Of a stretch of 64,000 nt of DNA, positions 35,687-45,274 are shown in pieces. The position numbers were made by a program, and so were the translations under genes. This stretch comes from Verrucomicrobiales bacterium (GTDB lineage Bacteria; Verrucomicrobiota; Verrucomicrobiia; Verrucomicrobiales; DEV007), in contig PBSY01000060.1 in NCBI GenBank assembly GCA_002726915.1, forward strand, positions 101,834 to 165,833. Reading direction: 5' to 3'. The stretch's first letter is position 1; every line of letters begins with the position of its first letter. The notes beneath the pieces were generated by a model. The model saw only the letters and a list, made by a program, of their open reading frames with translations, made no database searches and was not told the DNA's origin.

Positions 35687-37207
35687 TCACTCCCACTCGA
35701 TACTTGCAGGAGGCTTGGTCGAGATATCGTAGAGCACCCGGTTCACGCCCGGCACCTCATTTAGAATCCGATTAGAGATCTCGCCAAGGAGTTCGTAAGG
35801 TAAGTGCACCCACTCTGCGGTCATCGCATCTTCACTCGTCACCGCACGCAGGCTAAGCGCATACTCATAGCTTCGCTCGTCACCCTTGACCCCTACGGTC
35901 TTTGTCGGGATGAGAGCAGCGTAAGCCTGCCAAACGGAGTCATACCAATGCCGTTCACGAAGCAAGCCGATAAAAATATCGTCAGCCTCACGAATGATTT
36001 TGAGCTTTTCTTCAGTCACCTCACCCGGGCAACGCACCGCAAGCCCAGGCCCCGGGAACGGATGGCGTCCAACGACGCGTTCGGGTAAACCCAGAACTCG
36101 GCCAAGTTGACGGACCTCGTCTTTGAACAACTCATCGAGCGGCTCGATCACTCTCCCCTGCTCTTTCAACTCCATGATCCGATCCACGCGATTATGGTGA
36201 GTCTTGATCGTGGAAGCAATCGAACCACTGGTAGCACTTTCGATCACATCGGGATAAAGAGTGCCCTGCGCTAACAGTTCGGCATCATCGCCCACGGCAT
36301 CAAAAAACACGTCGACAAAGAGCCGACCGATAATGCGACGCTTCTCTTCCGGATCTGCCACTCCTGAAAGTGCGGAGAGAAACCTTTCGGAGGCGTCGAT
36401 TGTTTCGATCTCGATTCCGATCCCATCGAAGAGACAGTTCACTTCCTCTGCTTCGTCTTTTCTTAGCAGACCAGTGTCCACAAAGATATTTCGAGTATCA
36501 ACCTGCGACTCATGCAGGAGCGCAGCCAGCACCGAGGAATCGACTCCACCAGAGACGCCACAGACTACCTTGCGACCAGCCACTTCGTCGCGGACCTTAG
36601 CAACGAGCTCGTCTTTAAAGGAATCAATCTGGAAGTCAGGCAGATCTGTGGCCCTGCCGAGGAAATTCTTGAGTATATGTGTTCCTTCGTCGGTGTGTGA
36701 CACCTCCGGGTGAAACTGTATCCCAAAGAACCGCTCATTCCAGCGCAACGCTACGGGCACGCCATCAAGATTACGGCCCATCACTTCGCAGCCATCAGGT
36801 AATCCACTGACTGTGTCTGAGTGACTCATCCAGATCTGTGAGTTCCCTTTGAGGCCGGTGAAAATACCATCAACACCTTCCTCGATCGTGAGGGTTGCAG
36901 GGCCATACTCACGGGTATTTCCTGGTGCCACGGTGCCACCAAACTTGGTATTGAGTAGCTGCATACCATAGCACACCCCGAGAACGGGAACGCCCATCTC
37001 CTGCAGGAGCTCGAAGTCAATGTCAGGTGCGTTTTCTTCGAGAGTAGAACGAGGCCCGCCGGAGAGAATAACCGCCGCAGGATTCCCGGTTTCACTGAGT
37101 TCACTTGGCTGGTAGAGGCGAGAAAAGTAGCCCAACTCGCGAATGCGACGCACGATGAGCTGTGTGTACTGCGATCCGTAATCGATGACGGCGATTGGAT
37201 GTTCCAT
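35687..37207 (-). CDS. guaA: GMP synthase (glutamine-hydrolysing)
   Basis: GuaA converts XMP to GMP using glutamine and ATP. The 506-residue enzyme has the class I glutamine amidotransferase domain (about 1-190) with nucleophile Cys79 in LGVCYGMQL and the His/Glu pair in FGIQFHPEVSH. The ATP pyrophosphatase P-loop is CGVSGGVDSSV, and the C-terminal dimerisation domain has RHPFPGPGLAVR and ISTKPPASIEWE. It follows guaB by 54 bases as a guaBA operon. Confidence 0.97.
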   Translation of the reverse strand: MEHPIAVIDYGSQYTQLIVRRIRELGYFSRLYQPSELSETGNPAAVILSGGPRSTLEENAPDIDFELLQEMGVPVLGVCYGMQLLNTKFGGTVAPGNTREYGPATLTIEEGVDGIFTGLKGNSQIWMSHSDTVSGLPDGCEVMGRNLDGVPVALRWNERFFGIQFHPEVSHTDEGTHILKNFLGRATDLPDFQIDSFKDELVAKVRDEVAGRKVVCGVSGGVDSSVLAALLHESQVDTRNIFVDTGLLRKDEAEEVNCLFDGIGIEIETIDASERFLSALSGVADPEEKRRIIGRLFVDVFFDAVGDDAELLAQGTLYPDVIESATSGSIASTIKTHHNRVDRIMELKEQGRVIEPLDELFKDEVRQLGRVLGLPERVVGRHPFPGPGLAVRCPGEVTEEKLKIIREADDIFIGLLRERHWYDSVWQAYAALIPTKTVGVKGDERSYEYALSLRAVTSEDAMTAEWVHLPYELLGEISNRILNEVPGVNRVLYDISTKPPASIEWE

Positions 37208-37261
37208 GAAAAAAGAAAAGTAAAAGGAGCGCCGTCTCTTTACGCGAGCGGCGCAGTTGAA

Positions 37262-38713
37262 TTAGCTGATCTGGTAGTTGACCGGTTCTTCAGTGATGGC
37301 GATGTCATGTGCGTGACTTTCTTTGAGACCACCGGGAGTAATGCGAATAAATCTGGCCCGCTCGCGAAGATACTGAAGATTCTCAGCGCCCACATAGCCC
37401 ATACCACTGCGCAGACCACCGAGAAGCTGAAAAACAGTATCAGCCAGCGGCCCACGATAAGGAACCCGGGCTTCGACACCCTCCGCCACCAACTTGCCGG
37501 ATGAATTCTGACCGTAACGATCGCCTGATCCCTTGCGCATGGCCTTGAGCGATCCCATGCCACGATACTCCTTCCAAGCTCGGCCCTGGTGGTTGACCAT
37601 TTCGCCAGGACTCTCACGGCAGCCAGCAAGTAGTGAACCAAGCATGACGAGGTCCGCTCCAGCGGCCATAGCTTTGACTACGTCACCGGAATAACGAATT
37701 CCACCATCAGCAATCAGCGGAACGCCGGCATCGCGACAAACCTTGGCGGCGTTCTTAATCGCGCTAAACTGTGGCGTTCCGACTCCAGCTATGACGCGAG
37801 TAGTGCAGATTGATCCCGGGCCGACGCCAACTTTTACCGCTGCAGCACCAGCGGCGATTAGATCGGCCGCTCCGTCTGCAGTGACAACATTTCCAGCTAC
37901 TACAGGTTTACCAAATTCACTATTGAGACGTTCAATCACAGATAGCACCCGCTCGGTATGACCCGTAGCGGCATCGATAAAAACGGCATCGGCACCTGCT
38001 TTGATCACTCCCTGAGCACGCTCAAAGTAGTCTTCTCCGACACCAATAGCTGCGCCGACGCGAAGCTGGCCATGACCATCCTTGGCAGAGTTCAAATACA
38101 TATCCCGCTTCTCGATGTCCTGAGCGGTGATTAAGCCGGCCAACTTTCCATCAGGATCCACGAGCGGCAGCTTTTCAATACGGTTCTTCTGAAGAATCCG
38201 GCGAGCCTCTTCCAGACCTGTGGTTTCAGGAGCACAAACCAGACGGTCTTTCGGGGTCATCACCTCAGAAACGGGAGCAGATTCATCCTCAATGTGCCAA
38301 ATATCACGACTTGTCACAATACCGATGAGAACGTTGTCGCTGTCGACGACAGGGAATCCGTTGACCCCTTTTTCGAGCATGACTCTCTGGAGTTCAGCCA
38401 AATTCACTTCCGCCGACATCGTAAACGGGTCGGTTATGACGGTATTTTCCGAGCGTTTCACCTTAGCAACCATCTCCGCCTGATGCTCAATCGGCATGTT
38501 GCGATGAATCACCCCGATACCCCCTTCACGAGCGAGTGCAATCGCTAGCCCGTCCTCGGTCACCGTATCCATGGCCGAAGAAATAATCGGGATATTCAGG
38601 GGAATGTCCTTAGTCAGCCGAGTCGAGATATCGACGCCAGCTGGGAGGACCCCGCTGCGTTGCGGGACCAAAAGAACGTCGTCGAAGCTCAGACCAAGAG
38701 GAAGATCACCCAT
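37262..38713 (-). CDS. guaB: Inosine-5'-monophosphate dehydrogenase
   Basis: GuaB oxidises IMP to XMP, the first step to GMP. The 483-residue protein starts [14 protein letters not shown], has two CBS domains (about 90-205), the catalytic-cysteine loop [12 protein letters not shown], the [15 protein letters not shown] phosphate site and the flap [10 protein letters not shown]. The length is normal. It lies 99 bases after pyrE and 54 before guaA. Confidence 0.97.
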   Translation of the reverse strand: MGDLPLGLSFDDVLLVPQRSGVLPAGVDISTRLTKDIPLNIPIISSAMDTVTEDGLAIALAREGGIGVIHRNMPIEHQAEMVAKVKRSENTVITDPFTMSAEVNLAELQRVMLEKGVNGFPVVDSDNVLIGIVTSRDIWHIEDESAPVSEVMTPKDRLVCAPETTGLEEARRILQKNRIEKLPLVDPDGKLAGLITAQDIEKRDMYLNSAKDGHGQLRVGAAIGVGEDYFERAQGVIKAGADAVFIDAATGHTERVLSVIERLNSEFGKPVVAGNVVTADGAADLIAAGAAAVKVGVGPGSICTTRVIAGVGTPQFSAIKNAAKVCRDAGVPLIADGGIRYSGDVVKAMAAGADLVMLGSLLAGCRESPGEMVNHQGRAWKEYRGMGSLKAMRKGSGDRYGQNSSGKLVAEGVEARVPYRGPLADTVFQLLGGLRSGMGYVGAENLQYLRERARFIRITPGGLKESHAHDIAITEEPVNYQIS

Positions 38714-38812
38714 AGATAATGTTTAGGAGGGACGCCGGGATGATCAAGCGAAAGTTTCAATTCTGAAGCATTTAGCGAACTCGAAGCTACGCACACCACC
38801 GTGAAACCGCCG

Positions 38813-39415
38813 TTACTCTACCCTCTTCGTCCCGGGACGCACCGCCGGAATTTCATTGAGCCAATCCGGCACATTTTCCGGCGCATAGACCGGGAATTGA
38901 ATTTCCATACAGGAAACCACAGGAAAATCGCCGACCTTGTCTTTGCCGGATCGGTTAACGACAACGAATACACCAGCCACTTCTCCGCCTTGAGAGGCGA
39001 TGAAATCGGTCAACTCGAGTAAGGTGCCGCCCGTTGTGATCACATCCTCAACGAGTAACAGACGCTCACCGGGTTTGATCTCGAAACCACGCTTCAACTC
39101 GAGCTCATTAGTGTCCGCATTCCGCTCCGCATAAATGGTGCGGGCGTGTACTGCTAGTCCGACCTGCTGACCCACTGGAACCCCGCCCATGGCAGGGCTG
39201 AGAACGACATCAATCTGGCCAAGCGATCTCATCTCGTCGACGCGTTGCCCTATCATCTGCTGCAGCTCGAACGGATGCTGAACCAGCTTGCCTTTTTTCA
39301 CGTAATAGTTGGAGTGATTTCCACTCGCAAGAATAAAGTGACCTTCCTCAACGGCTCCATAGTCCTTTAGGAGTTGAATGGTTTCATCGGGTGACGCTGG
39401 CAATTCTGTCCGCAT
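38813..39415 (-). CDS. pyrE: Orotate phosphoribosyltransferase
   Basis: PyrE joins orotate to PRPP to give OMP. The 200-residue protein has the FILASGNHSNYYVKK substrate region, LSPAMGGVPVGQQV, and the PRPP loop LLLVEDVITTGGTLLE. The ATG at 39415 lies inside the end of pyrF, an overlap of 32 bases, so the next two pyrimidine steps are translationally coupled. Confidence 0.96.
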   Translation of the reverse strand: MRTELPASPDETIQLLKDYGAVEEGHFILASGNHSNYYVKKGKLVQHPFELQQMIGQRVDEMRSLGQIDVVLSPAMGGVPVGQQVGLAVHARTIYAERNADTNELELKRGFEIKPGERLLLVEDVITTGGTLLELTDFIASQGGEVAGVFVVVNRSGKDKVGDFPVVSCMEIQFPVYAPENVPDWLNEIPAVRPGTKRVE

Positions 39416-40169
39416 AATCTTTAGCTAGTTGACTGAAGGATTGGTCTGATTCGGCATAGAGAATGCCACGAGAAACGTTGATCACAAAGGGCGCTGATCG
39501 GTCGGTTCCGCGTAGTGCTTCAAGGTCTCCACCTTGGGCTCCCAACCCTGGAATCAAGAGGGGGGCGTCAGGCATTCGGGTCAGCACCTCATCGGTAGCA
39601 TTGGTCAGTCCCAGAACAAGTCCTATACTTCCCTCACCCGCGGCAGTGTTCGCTGCCCGTGTCACCATATCACCGACGAGTTCAAACACTTTGCGCCCGC
39701 TGGCAAGATCGTGGGTCTCGAGATCGGCAGCCCCTGCGTTGGAAGTCACTCCAAGCAGGTAGACTCCTTTACCCGGATACTTGAGGAATGGTTCCACGGA
39801 ATCAAAACCCATATAGGGACTCAGCGTAACAGCATCAACGTCCCAGTTCTCGAAGTAGCCTTTGGCATAATGATCCTGCGTCGTCCCGATATCGCCACGT
39901 TTGGCATCGAGCACAACGGGTGCTCCAGTGGCTTTCATCTTTCCAATAAGCCGCTCGATCATGGCATAGCCATCAACCCCCAGGGCCTCGAAGTAAGCGA
40001 TATTTGGTTTAAAAACCGCCGCAAATTCAGCTGTCTCCGTAATGACTTGCTCGCAAAAGGATTCGATCGCTTCGATTGACTCGTGCCGGTCAAGCCGAGG
40101 GTCGAGGCCGACGCACAAGGCACTCCCGGTATCAGAGATTCGTTGGCGGAGCGTTTCGGCGTAGGTCAT
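39384..40169 (-). CDS. pyrF: Orotidine 5'-phosphate decarboxylase (long, type 2-like)
   Basis: PyrF decarboxylates OMP to UMP. The 261-residue protein starts with SALCVGLDPRLDR and has the catalytic DAKRGDIGTT (Asp88, Lys90, Asp93), FKPNIAYFEALG and the phosphate-binding LIPGLGAQGGD region. The length and DAKRGDIG context fit the longer subgroup. It lies 65 bases after leuB and overlaps pyrE. Confidence 0.95.
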   Translation of the reverse strand: MTYAETLRQRISDTGSALCVGLDPRLDRHESIEAIESFCEQVITETAEFAAVFKPNIAYFEALGVDGYAMIERLIGKMKATGAPVVLDAKRGDIGTTQDHYAKGYFENWDVDAVTLSPYMGFDSVEPFLKYPGKGVYLLGVTSNAGAADLETHDLASGRKVFELVGDMVTRAANTAAGEGSIGLVLGLTNATDEVLTRMPDAPLLIPGLGAQGGDLEALRGTDRSAPFVINVSRGILYAESDQSFSQLAKDYADRIASVTR

Positions 40170-40185
40170 GCGCTTTCAGACATTC

Positions 40186-40216
40186 AACAGGGTTAAATCA
40201 CCGAGTCAACCCTGTT
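40186..40216 (-). terminator. Hairpin between leuB and pyrF
   Basis: A perfect 9-bp inverted repeat (aacagggtt and aaccctgtt, 13-base loop) fills most of the 65-base leuB-pyrF gap. There is no T-run on either strand, so it may be a weak terminator, an attenuator or an RNA-processing hairpin that separates leuB from the pyr-gua genes. Confidence 0.4.
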
Positions 40217-40234
40217 CAGTTCTGGCAAACCTTT

Positions 40235-41386
<1,152 letters not shown>

Positions 41387-42151
41387 TCAGGTGTCTTTCA
41401 CTGCATCACGAAGCGCCATGGCGTCCTCCCAGCTTATCTGCTCAATTTTGGAACCGGCAGAGCCTTGCTCCAGCAGAACATTACCGTGGGCGTCTTTGAC
41501 GCGAATTTTGATTCCAACCAGATCATCCTCTAAATAGTTCTTTCCATCGACTAGAAAACGGTTGATCTCGACCGTTGACGTGGACACGTTTACGTCGCGG
41601 TTGAAGGCCAGCTCCCCGAGCGCCTCCGAGCCTGTCAATTTCACCCTAGTGTCCTTACTCGGATGACCTGTGTGCAAATACGACCAACCCTTCTCGGCAC
41701 TCTCGTAAACGCGGACGTGCTCCTTCCAAACGATAATGTATTCGAGGTTGGCTGCTGGAAGGGTCTCGCGGGATAGGTTACGAACGGCAATTTTGTAGCT
41801 TACAAATCGCTGCTCGAAGGTGTATCTGGAATCGCGGCGATGACGCTTCAAATCCAGCGTATCGTCGAGATCAATTTCCAGTCGATAATCCGTCTTCACT
41901 TCGATGACGCGAGTATTGAGCCAGTTCTTGATGTACTGCTGGTCGTTCAGGCTTAGGCCCACTATTTCGAATTCATATTCTTTGCCATCCTCGCGACGGA
42001 TCATGGCCTGACGATTGTCATCAGATATGTCCAGGAGCATAGCGGACATCTGCTTCCCATCCTTACTGGTAAATTGGTGATACTCCTGCGCTATCGCCAA
42101 CTGGAGAACGGCGAAGCTAAGAGTGAGAGTTACCAAAAATGGTCTGCACAT
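41387..42151 (-). CDS. Secreted SHD1-domain protein of unknown function
   Basis: With ATG 42151 the product has 254 residues and a clean signal peptide (MCRPFLVTLTLSFAVLQLAIA). Directly after it, residues 23-75 match the SHD1 pattern: FTSKDGKQMSAMLLD, DGKEYEFEIVGLSLNDQQYI. SHD1 repeats in secreted proteins are characteristic of Planctomycetes and Verrucomicrobia; their function is not settled. The C-terminal part is beta-rich with no known family. It is 49 bases upstream of leuB but need not be related to it. Confidence 0.8.
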   Translation of the reverse strand: MCRPFLVTLTLSFAVLQLAIAQEYHQFTSKDGKQMSAMLLDISDDNRQAMIRREDGKEYEFEIVGLSLNDQQYIKNWLNTRVIEVKTDYRLEIDLDDTLDLKRHRRDSRYTFEQRFVSYKIAVRNLSRETLPAANLEYIIVWKEHVRVYESAEKGWSYLHTGHPSKDTRVKLTGSEALGELAFNRDVNVSTSTVEINRFLVDGKNYLEDDLVGIKIRVKDAHGNVLLEQGSAGSKIEQISWEDAMALRDAVKDT

Positions 42152-42226
42152 AATTTTAATTATACTCACGATCCGAGGATTACGCCGATCAAAAACACGC
42201 CAGCTCCTCATGGCCCTTCCAGTGCC

Positions 42227-43264
42227 CTACGGGCACGGATTCGGGTAACGGTGATGAACCGTATCGATCGCTTTCCTGACTTCCCCGCTAAGTGTCACGT
42301 CGACCGACGCTATATTCTCGCGCAACTGATCCATCGTCGTTGCCCCGATCAGGTTACTCGCCACATGGTGGCGTTGATTAATCCAAGCCAGGCTCATTTG
42401 GGCGAGGCTCAGGCCCGATTCCTCGGCAATCGTTGCATACGCTTCAGTGGCGGCGTCGCTGGTCGGGCCATTGTATCGAGCAAAGCGCTCCCACAGGGAC
42501 AAGCGAGCGCCTTTCGGCATCGCTCCTGCTCGATATTTCCCCGAAAGCTTTCCAAAAGCGAGTGGAGAATACGGTAACGATCTGACGCCCTCTTCATGGC
42601 AAACCTCGGACAAACCACCATCGAAGGTTCGGTTGAGCAGATTGTATGAATTCTGAATTGTGACGATTCGCGGAAGGCAAAGCGAATCAGCGATCTGCAA
42701 AAATTTCATCGCTCCCCATGGAGTCTCGTTGGAGAGGCCGATATAACGAACCTTCCCCTGATCGACGAGTTCACCGAGAACCTTGAGCGTCTCTTCGATT
42801 GGAATGGAATCATCTTTTCGCGGAGGCGAATAGTCCCTTCCGCCAAATAAGGGGACCGGACGATCCGGCCAATGAAGTTGATAAAGGTCGATATAATCAG
42901 TCTTCAGTCGAGTCAAGCTTCCCTCCACCGCTTCCATGATATTGTCGCGATCAAGACGCGGTCGGTCGCGGATGTGATTCATATGGCTTCCGGGACCCAC
43001 GACCTTGGTCGCAAGGATCACCTTATCTCTTGCCCCTCGGTCGGCGAACCACGTCCCGATGATCCGTTCTGTTTCATGGCAGGTTTCTGCCAATGGAGGA
43101 ACGGGATACATTTCAGCAGCGTCGAACAGGTTCACTCCCTCCTCGAAAGCATAGTCCATCTGCTCGTGGCCCTCAGCCTCGGTATTTTGCTCTCCCCAGG
43201 TCATCGTGCCTAATCCAATCAGGCTAACCTTGAGGTTGGTGTGCGAGATTTCGCGATATTCCAT
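42227..43264 (-). CDS. Tas-like NADP(H)-dependent aldo/keto reductase
   Basis: A 345-residue TIM-barrel reductase. The start has LIGLGTMTWGEQNTEAE and the catalytic segment NLFDAAEMYPVPP (Asp and Tyr of the tetrad), followed by the Lys in ILATKVVG and the His in YQLHWPDRPVPLFGG. This closely follows E. coli Tas, including the longer insert after the histidine. ATG 43264 is preferred to the adjacent TTG. It acts on an unknown carbonyl substrate in the cytoplasm and lies between two secreted-protein genes. Confidence 0.92.
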   Translation of the reverse strand: MEYREISHTNLKVSLIGLGTMTWGEQNTEAEGHEQMDYAFEEGVNLFDAAEMYPVPPLAETCHETERIIGTWFADRGARDKVILATKVVGPGSHMNHIRDRPRLDRDNIMEAVEGSLTRLKTDYIDLYQLHWPDRPVPLFGGRDYSPPRKDDSIPIEETLKVLGELVDQGKVRYIGLSNETPWGAMKFLQIADSLCLPRIVTIQNSYNLLNRTFDGGLSEVCHEEGVRSLPYSPLAFGKLSGKYRAGAMPKGARLSLWERFARYNGPTSDAATEAYATIAEESGLSLAQMSLAWINQRHHVASNLIGATTMDQLRENIASVDVTLSGEVRKAIDTVHHRYPNPCP

Positions 43265-43298
43265 CAAGCAAGCTACGAATCAAAAACAAAGAAGACTC

Positions 43299-43844
43299 CT
43301 AACCGTTTCGGATCACAAGTCTGTTCTGCTTTCCGCGTCCCTTCTCCACGGCCCAGACGCGATGCACATGATCGTAGATCTGATCGATCGTCGCTTTGTT
43401 GCTCATGCGATACTCCGAAGTCTTGGCGTGGGTAGTATCCGGGTAATGTTTCGTCACGATTGAGTCAAGATTTCCCATGCCTGCTTTCTCTGATGCCTGA
43501 TTAGCAAGGTCTTTAATCCGATTAAACGTGGCGCTCCCTGTGGTCACTGAAGAGGATTCATTGACTGACTCGATGTAATAGAAACGAGCGGTTTGAACGC
43601 CATCGGTGTCGACCGTCACCTCATACACGCGAATACCACCGTCGATGAGATATTGATGCTGACTCACCGAGGCAATCTGATCCAAACGCGCCACGAAACG
43701 ACCGTCAGAAGTGACCACCTCCCAAAAACCGGCGATGCCTGCATAATTTCCATCTTCCTGACTCTGTGGCTGATTTTGGTTCTGAGCGGAAAGGCAACCA
43801 AGCGTCAGGATAAAAAGGAGAAGAAGGAGTGAGGGTGTTTTCAT
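43299..43844 (-). CDS. Small secreted protein of unknown function
   Basis: With ATG 43844 the product has 181 residues. The leader MKTPSLLLLLFILTLGCLSA could be cut by signal peptidase I after LSA or be a weak lipobox (TLGC). The mature part is Gln/Ser-rich for about 15 residues, then beta-rich with FWEVVTSDGRFVARLDQI and YLIDGGIRVYEVTVD, resembling structural adhesion-type domains but not assignable. It is 34 bases upstream of the aldo/keto reductase gene on the same strand. Confidence 0.75.
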   Translation of the reverse strand: MKTPSLLLLLFILTLGCLSAQNQNQPQSQEDGNYAGIAGFWEVVTSDGRFVARLDQIASVSQHQYLIDGGIRVYEVTVDTDGVQTARFYYIESVNESSSVTTGSATFNRIKDLANQASEKAGMGNLDSIVTKHYPDTTHAKTSEYRMSNKATIDQIYDHVHRVWAVEKGRGKQNRLVIRNG

Positions 43845-44024
43845 GTCTCTCAATCGTAACGTAAAGCCTCGTCACTGTCCATGCGCGATCATTGACAAAC
43901 AAAATACAGAATAATCTTTTCTGCATGCTCAGATCGATCCCGAACGCTACAGCGAGAAGAGCCGACGGCTAAATTCCTCACTCACCAGCGGCGAGCAGCG
44001 ACAAGTCATCAAAGACCTGCTGAT

Positions 44025-44597
44025 CTAGAGCTCAAAATTCACGGGCTCACTCCCGCTCATGGCCCGCCGGATATCACCGGGCTCATACCCGTAGAGTTCC
44101 TCGGGGAGCTCGGTCTGGTGGATTTGGACAAGGCGCCAACTCGCCGGAAGAAAGTTTTCTTTTTTCCACGTGAAGAAAAAGGGTTCTTCGAGGCGGTTGA
44201 TCCGGCGAATCACTTCACCTCCGCCCGGTCCCACCACGTTCCCGCTGATAATAAGGTGGGCAACAACGATGGCCTCACCATCAACAACCTCAATCTGCTG
44301 TTCACCCGGCGTCAAAACGAGCGTCATGAATTGACTTCCAATATCGACCACCGCCTCGACCACATCGTCACCGTCGAACTTCCACTTGTCATTGTAATGG
44401 TCAGAGACAAGGCGGCGGATTCTGGCTCCGTTTCGGCTCTCGATCCCTGAGATAAGGTCGGCTTGTTTCTTCGTTACCACCCTCGTAGGGCGCGTTTCCC
44501 AAACGACGAATCCGACGATTAAAATCAACCCCGCGAGGATCAGACCAAAATTCAGGCGCAGCCCTCCAAAATAAGCGTTGCGTTTCGTAATCTTCAC
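44025..44597 (-). CDS. Membrane-anchored protein with possible NTF2-like domain
   Basis: The 190-residue protein starts at GTG 44597. One N-terminal helix (LNFGLILAGLILIVGFVVW, about 15-33) anchors it. The outside part has ESRNGARIRRLVSDHYNDKWKFDG, an alpha-plus-beta pattern like NTF2/SnoaL-type domains, and ends with SWRLVQIHQTELPEELYGY. The function is unknown. It is divergent from the Nudix gene, with a 74-base shared promoter region. Confidence 0.75.
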   Translation of the reverse strand: MKITKRNAYFGGLRLNFGLILAGLILIVGFVVWETRPTRVVTKKQADLISGIESRNGARIRRLVSDHYNDKWKFDGDDVVEAVVDIGSQFMTLVLTPGEQQIEVVDGEAIVVAHLIISGNVVGPGGGEVIRRINRLEEPFFFTWKKENFLPASWRLVQIHQTELPEELYGYEPGDIRRAMSGSEPVNFEL

Positions 44598-44671
44598 TGC
44601 TGTTATCTTTAACAGGCAGCACTACCTTGTAAATAACTGTTAGCGCATTGATTGGCCCTTGTTTCCACCAC

Positions 44672-45151
44672 ATGGCAACCTACCGCCCCAACGTCGCCGT
44701 AATTCTTCGTAAACCGAAGAATGGCAAAATTCTTATCGCTGAGCGAAAAGACCACCGTGGCTGTTGGCAATTTCCCCAAGGTGGCGTCGATAAAGGTGAG
44801 GACCTTATCGGAGCTCTTTATCGGGAAGTAGCAGAAGAGATTGGAGTCAGTTCGGACCTCTACAGTATCGTCGCCTGCCGAACTGATTATCGTTATAAGT
44901 TTCCTAACGGCCATCTGAAGAAAGGGCTATTCTGTGGACAAACGCAAACTTACTTCCTATGCGATTACCACGGCACCAAGAAGGACATTAATCTTAAGGC
45001 GCACGTTCAGGAATTCGTCAATTTCAAGTGGATTAAGCCGGAGAAATTTGATCTTGGAGGTGTTCCAAAATTCAAGCGTAAGGTCTTCCGTCGAGTCTTT
45101 AAGGACTTCTTCGGCATCAAAGCGCTCCAGAATTCAAACACCTATAATTAG
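44672..45151 (+). CDS. rppH: RppH-type Nudix hydrolase (RNA pyrophosphohydrolase)
   Basis: RppH removes pyrophosphate from 5' ends of RNA, starting decay; related enzymes cleave dinucleoside polyphosphates. The 159-residue protein has CWQFPQGGVDKGED with a complete Nudix box at 37-59 (G-x5-E-x7-REV-x-EE-x-GV), the length and the YRPNVAVIL start of RppH/IalA. ATG 44672 is preferred over TTG 44648. The exact substrate, RNA or ApnA, is inferred from the family. Confidence 0.88.
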   Translation: MATYRPNVAVILRKPKNGKILIAERKDHRGCWQFPQGGVDKGEDLIGALYREVAEEIGVSSDLYSIVACRTDYRYKFPNGHLKKGLFCGQTQTYFLCDYHGTKKDINLKAHVQEFVNFKWIKPEKFDLGGVPKFKRKVFRRVFKDFFGIKALQNSNTYN

Positions 45152-45274
45152 TTCGGATACCCTTTTCTACTGAGATACGTTCAATCGCAATAGCTTTGCA
45201 CTCAACGTCGGAGTTTTGCGCTTTCGATTTCCTTGAATCGATGGGACACTTGCATCGTCCTACACTGTCGCCTG

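Noticed and set aside
43926..44024. Short plus-strand frame QIDPERYSEKSRRLN ... VIKDLLI before a TAG
   Set aside because: Only about 35 codons, no start codon and a TAA just upstream; it may be the tail of a lost gene, but nothing supports a call.
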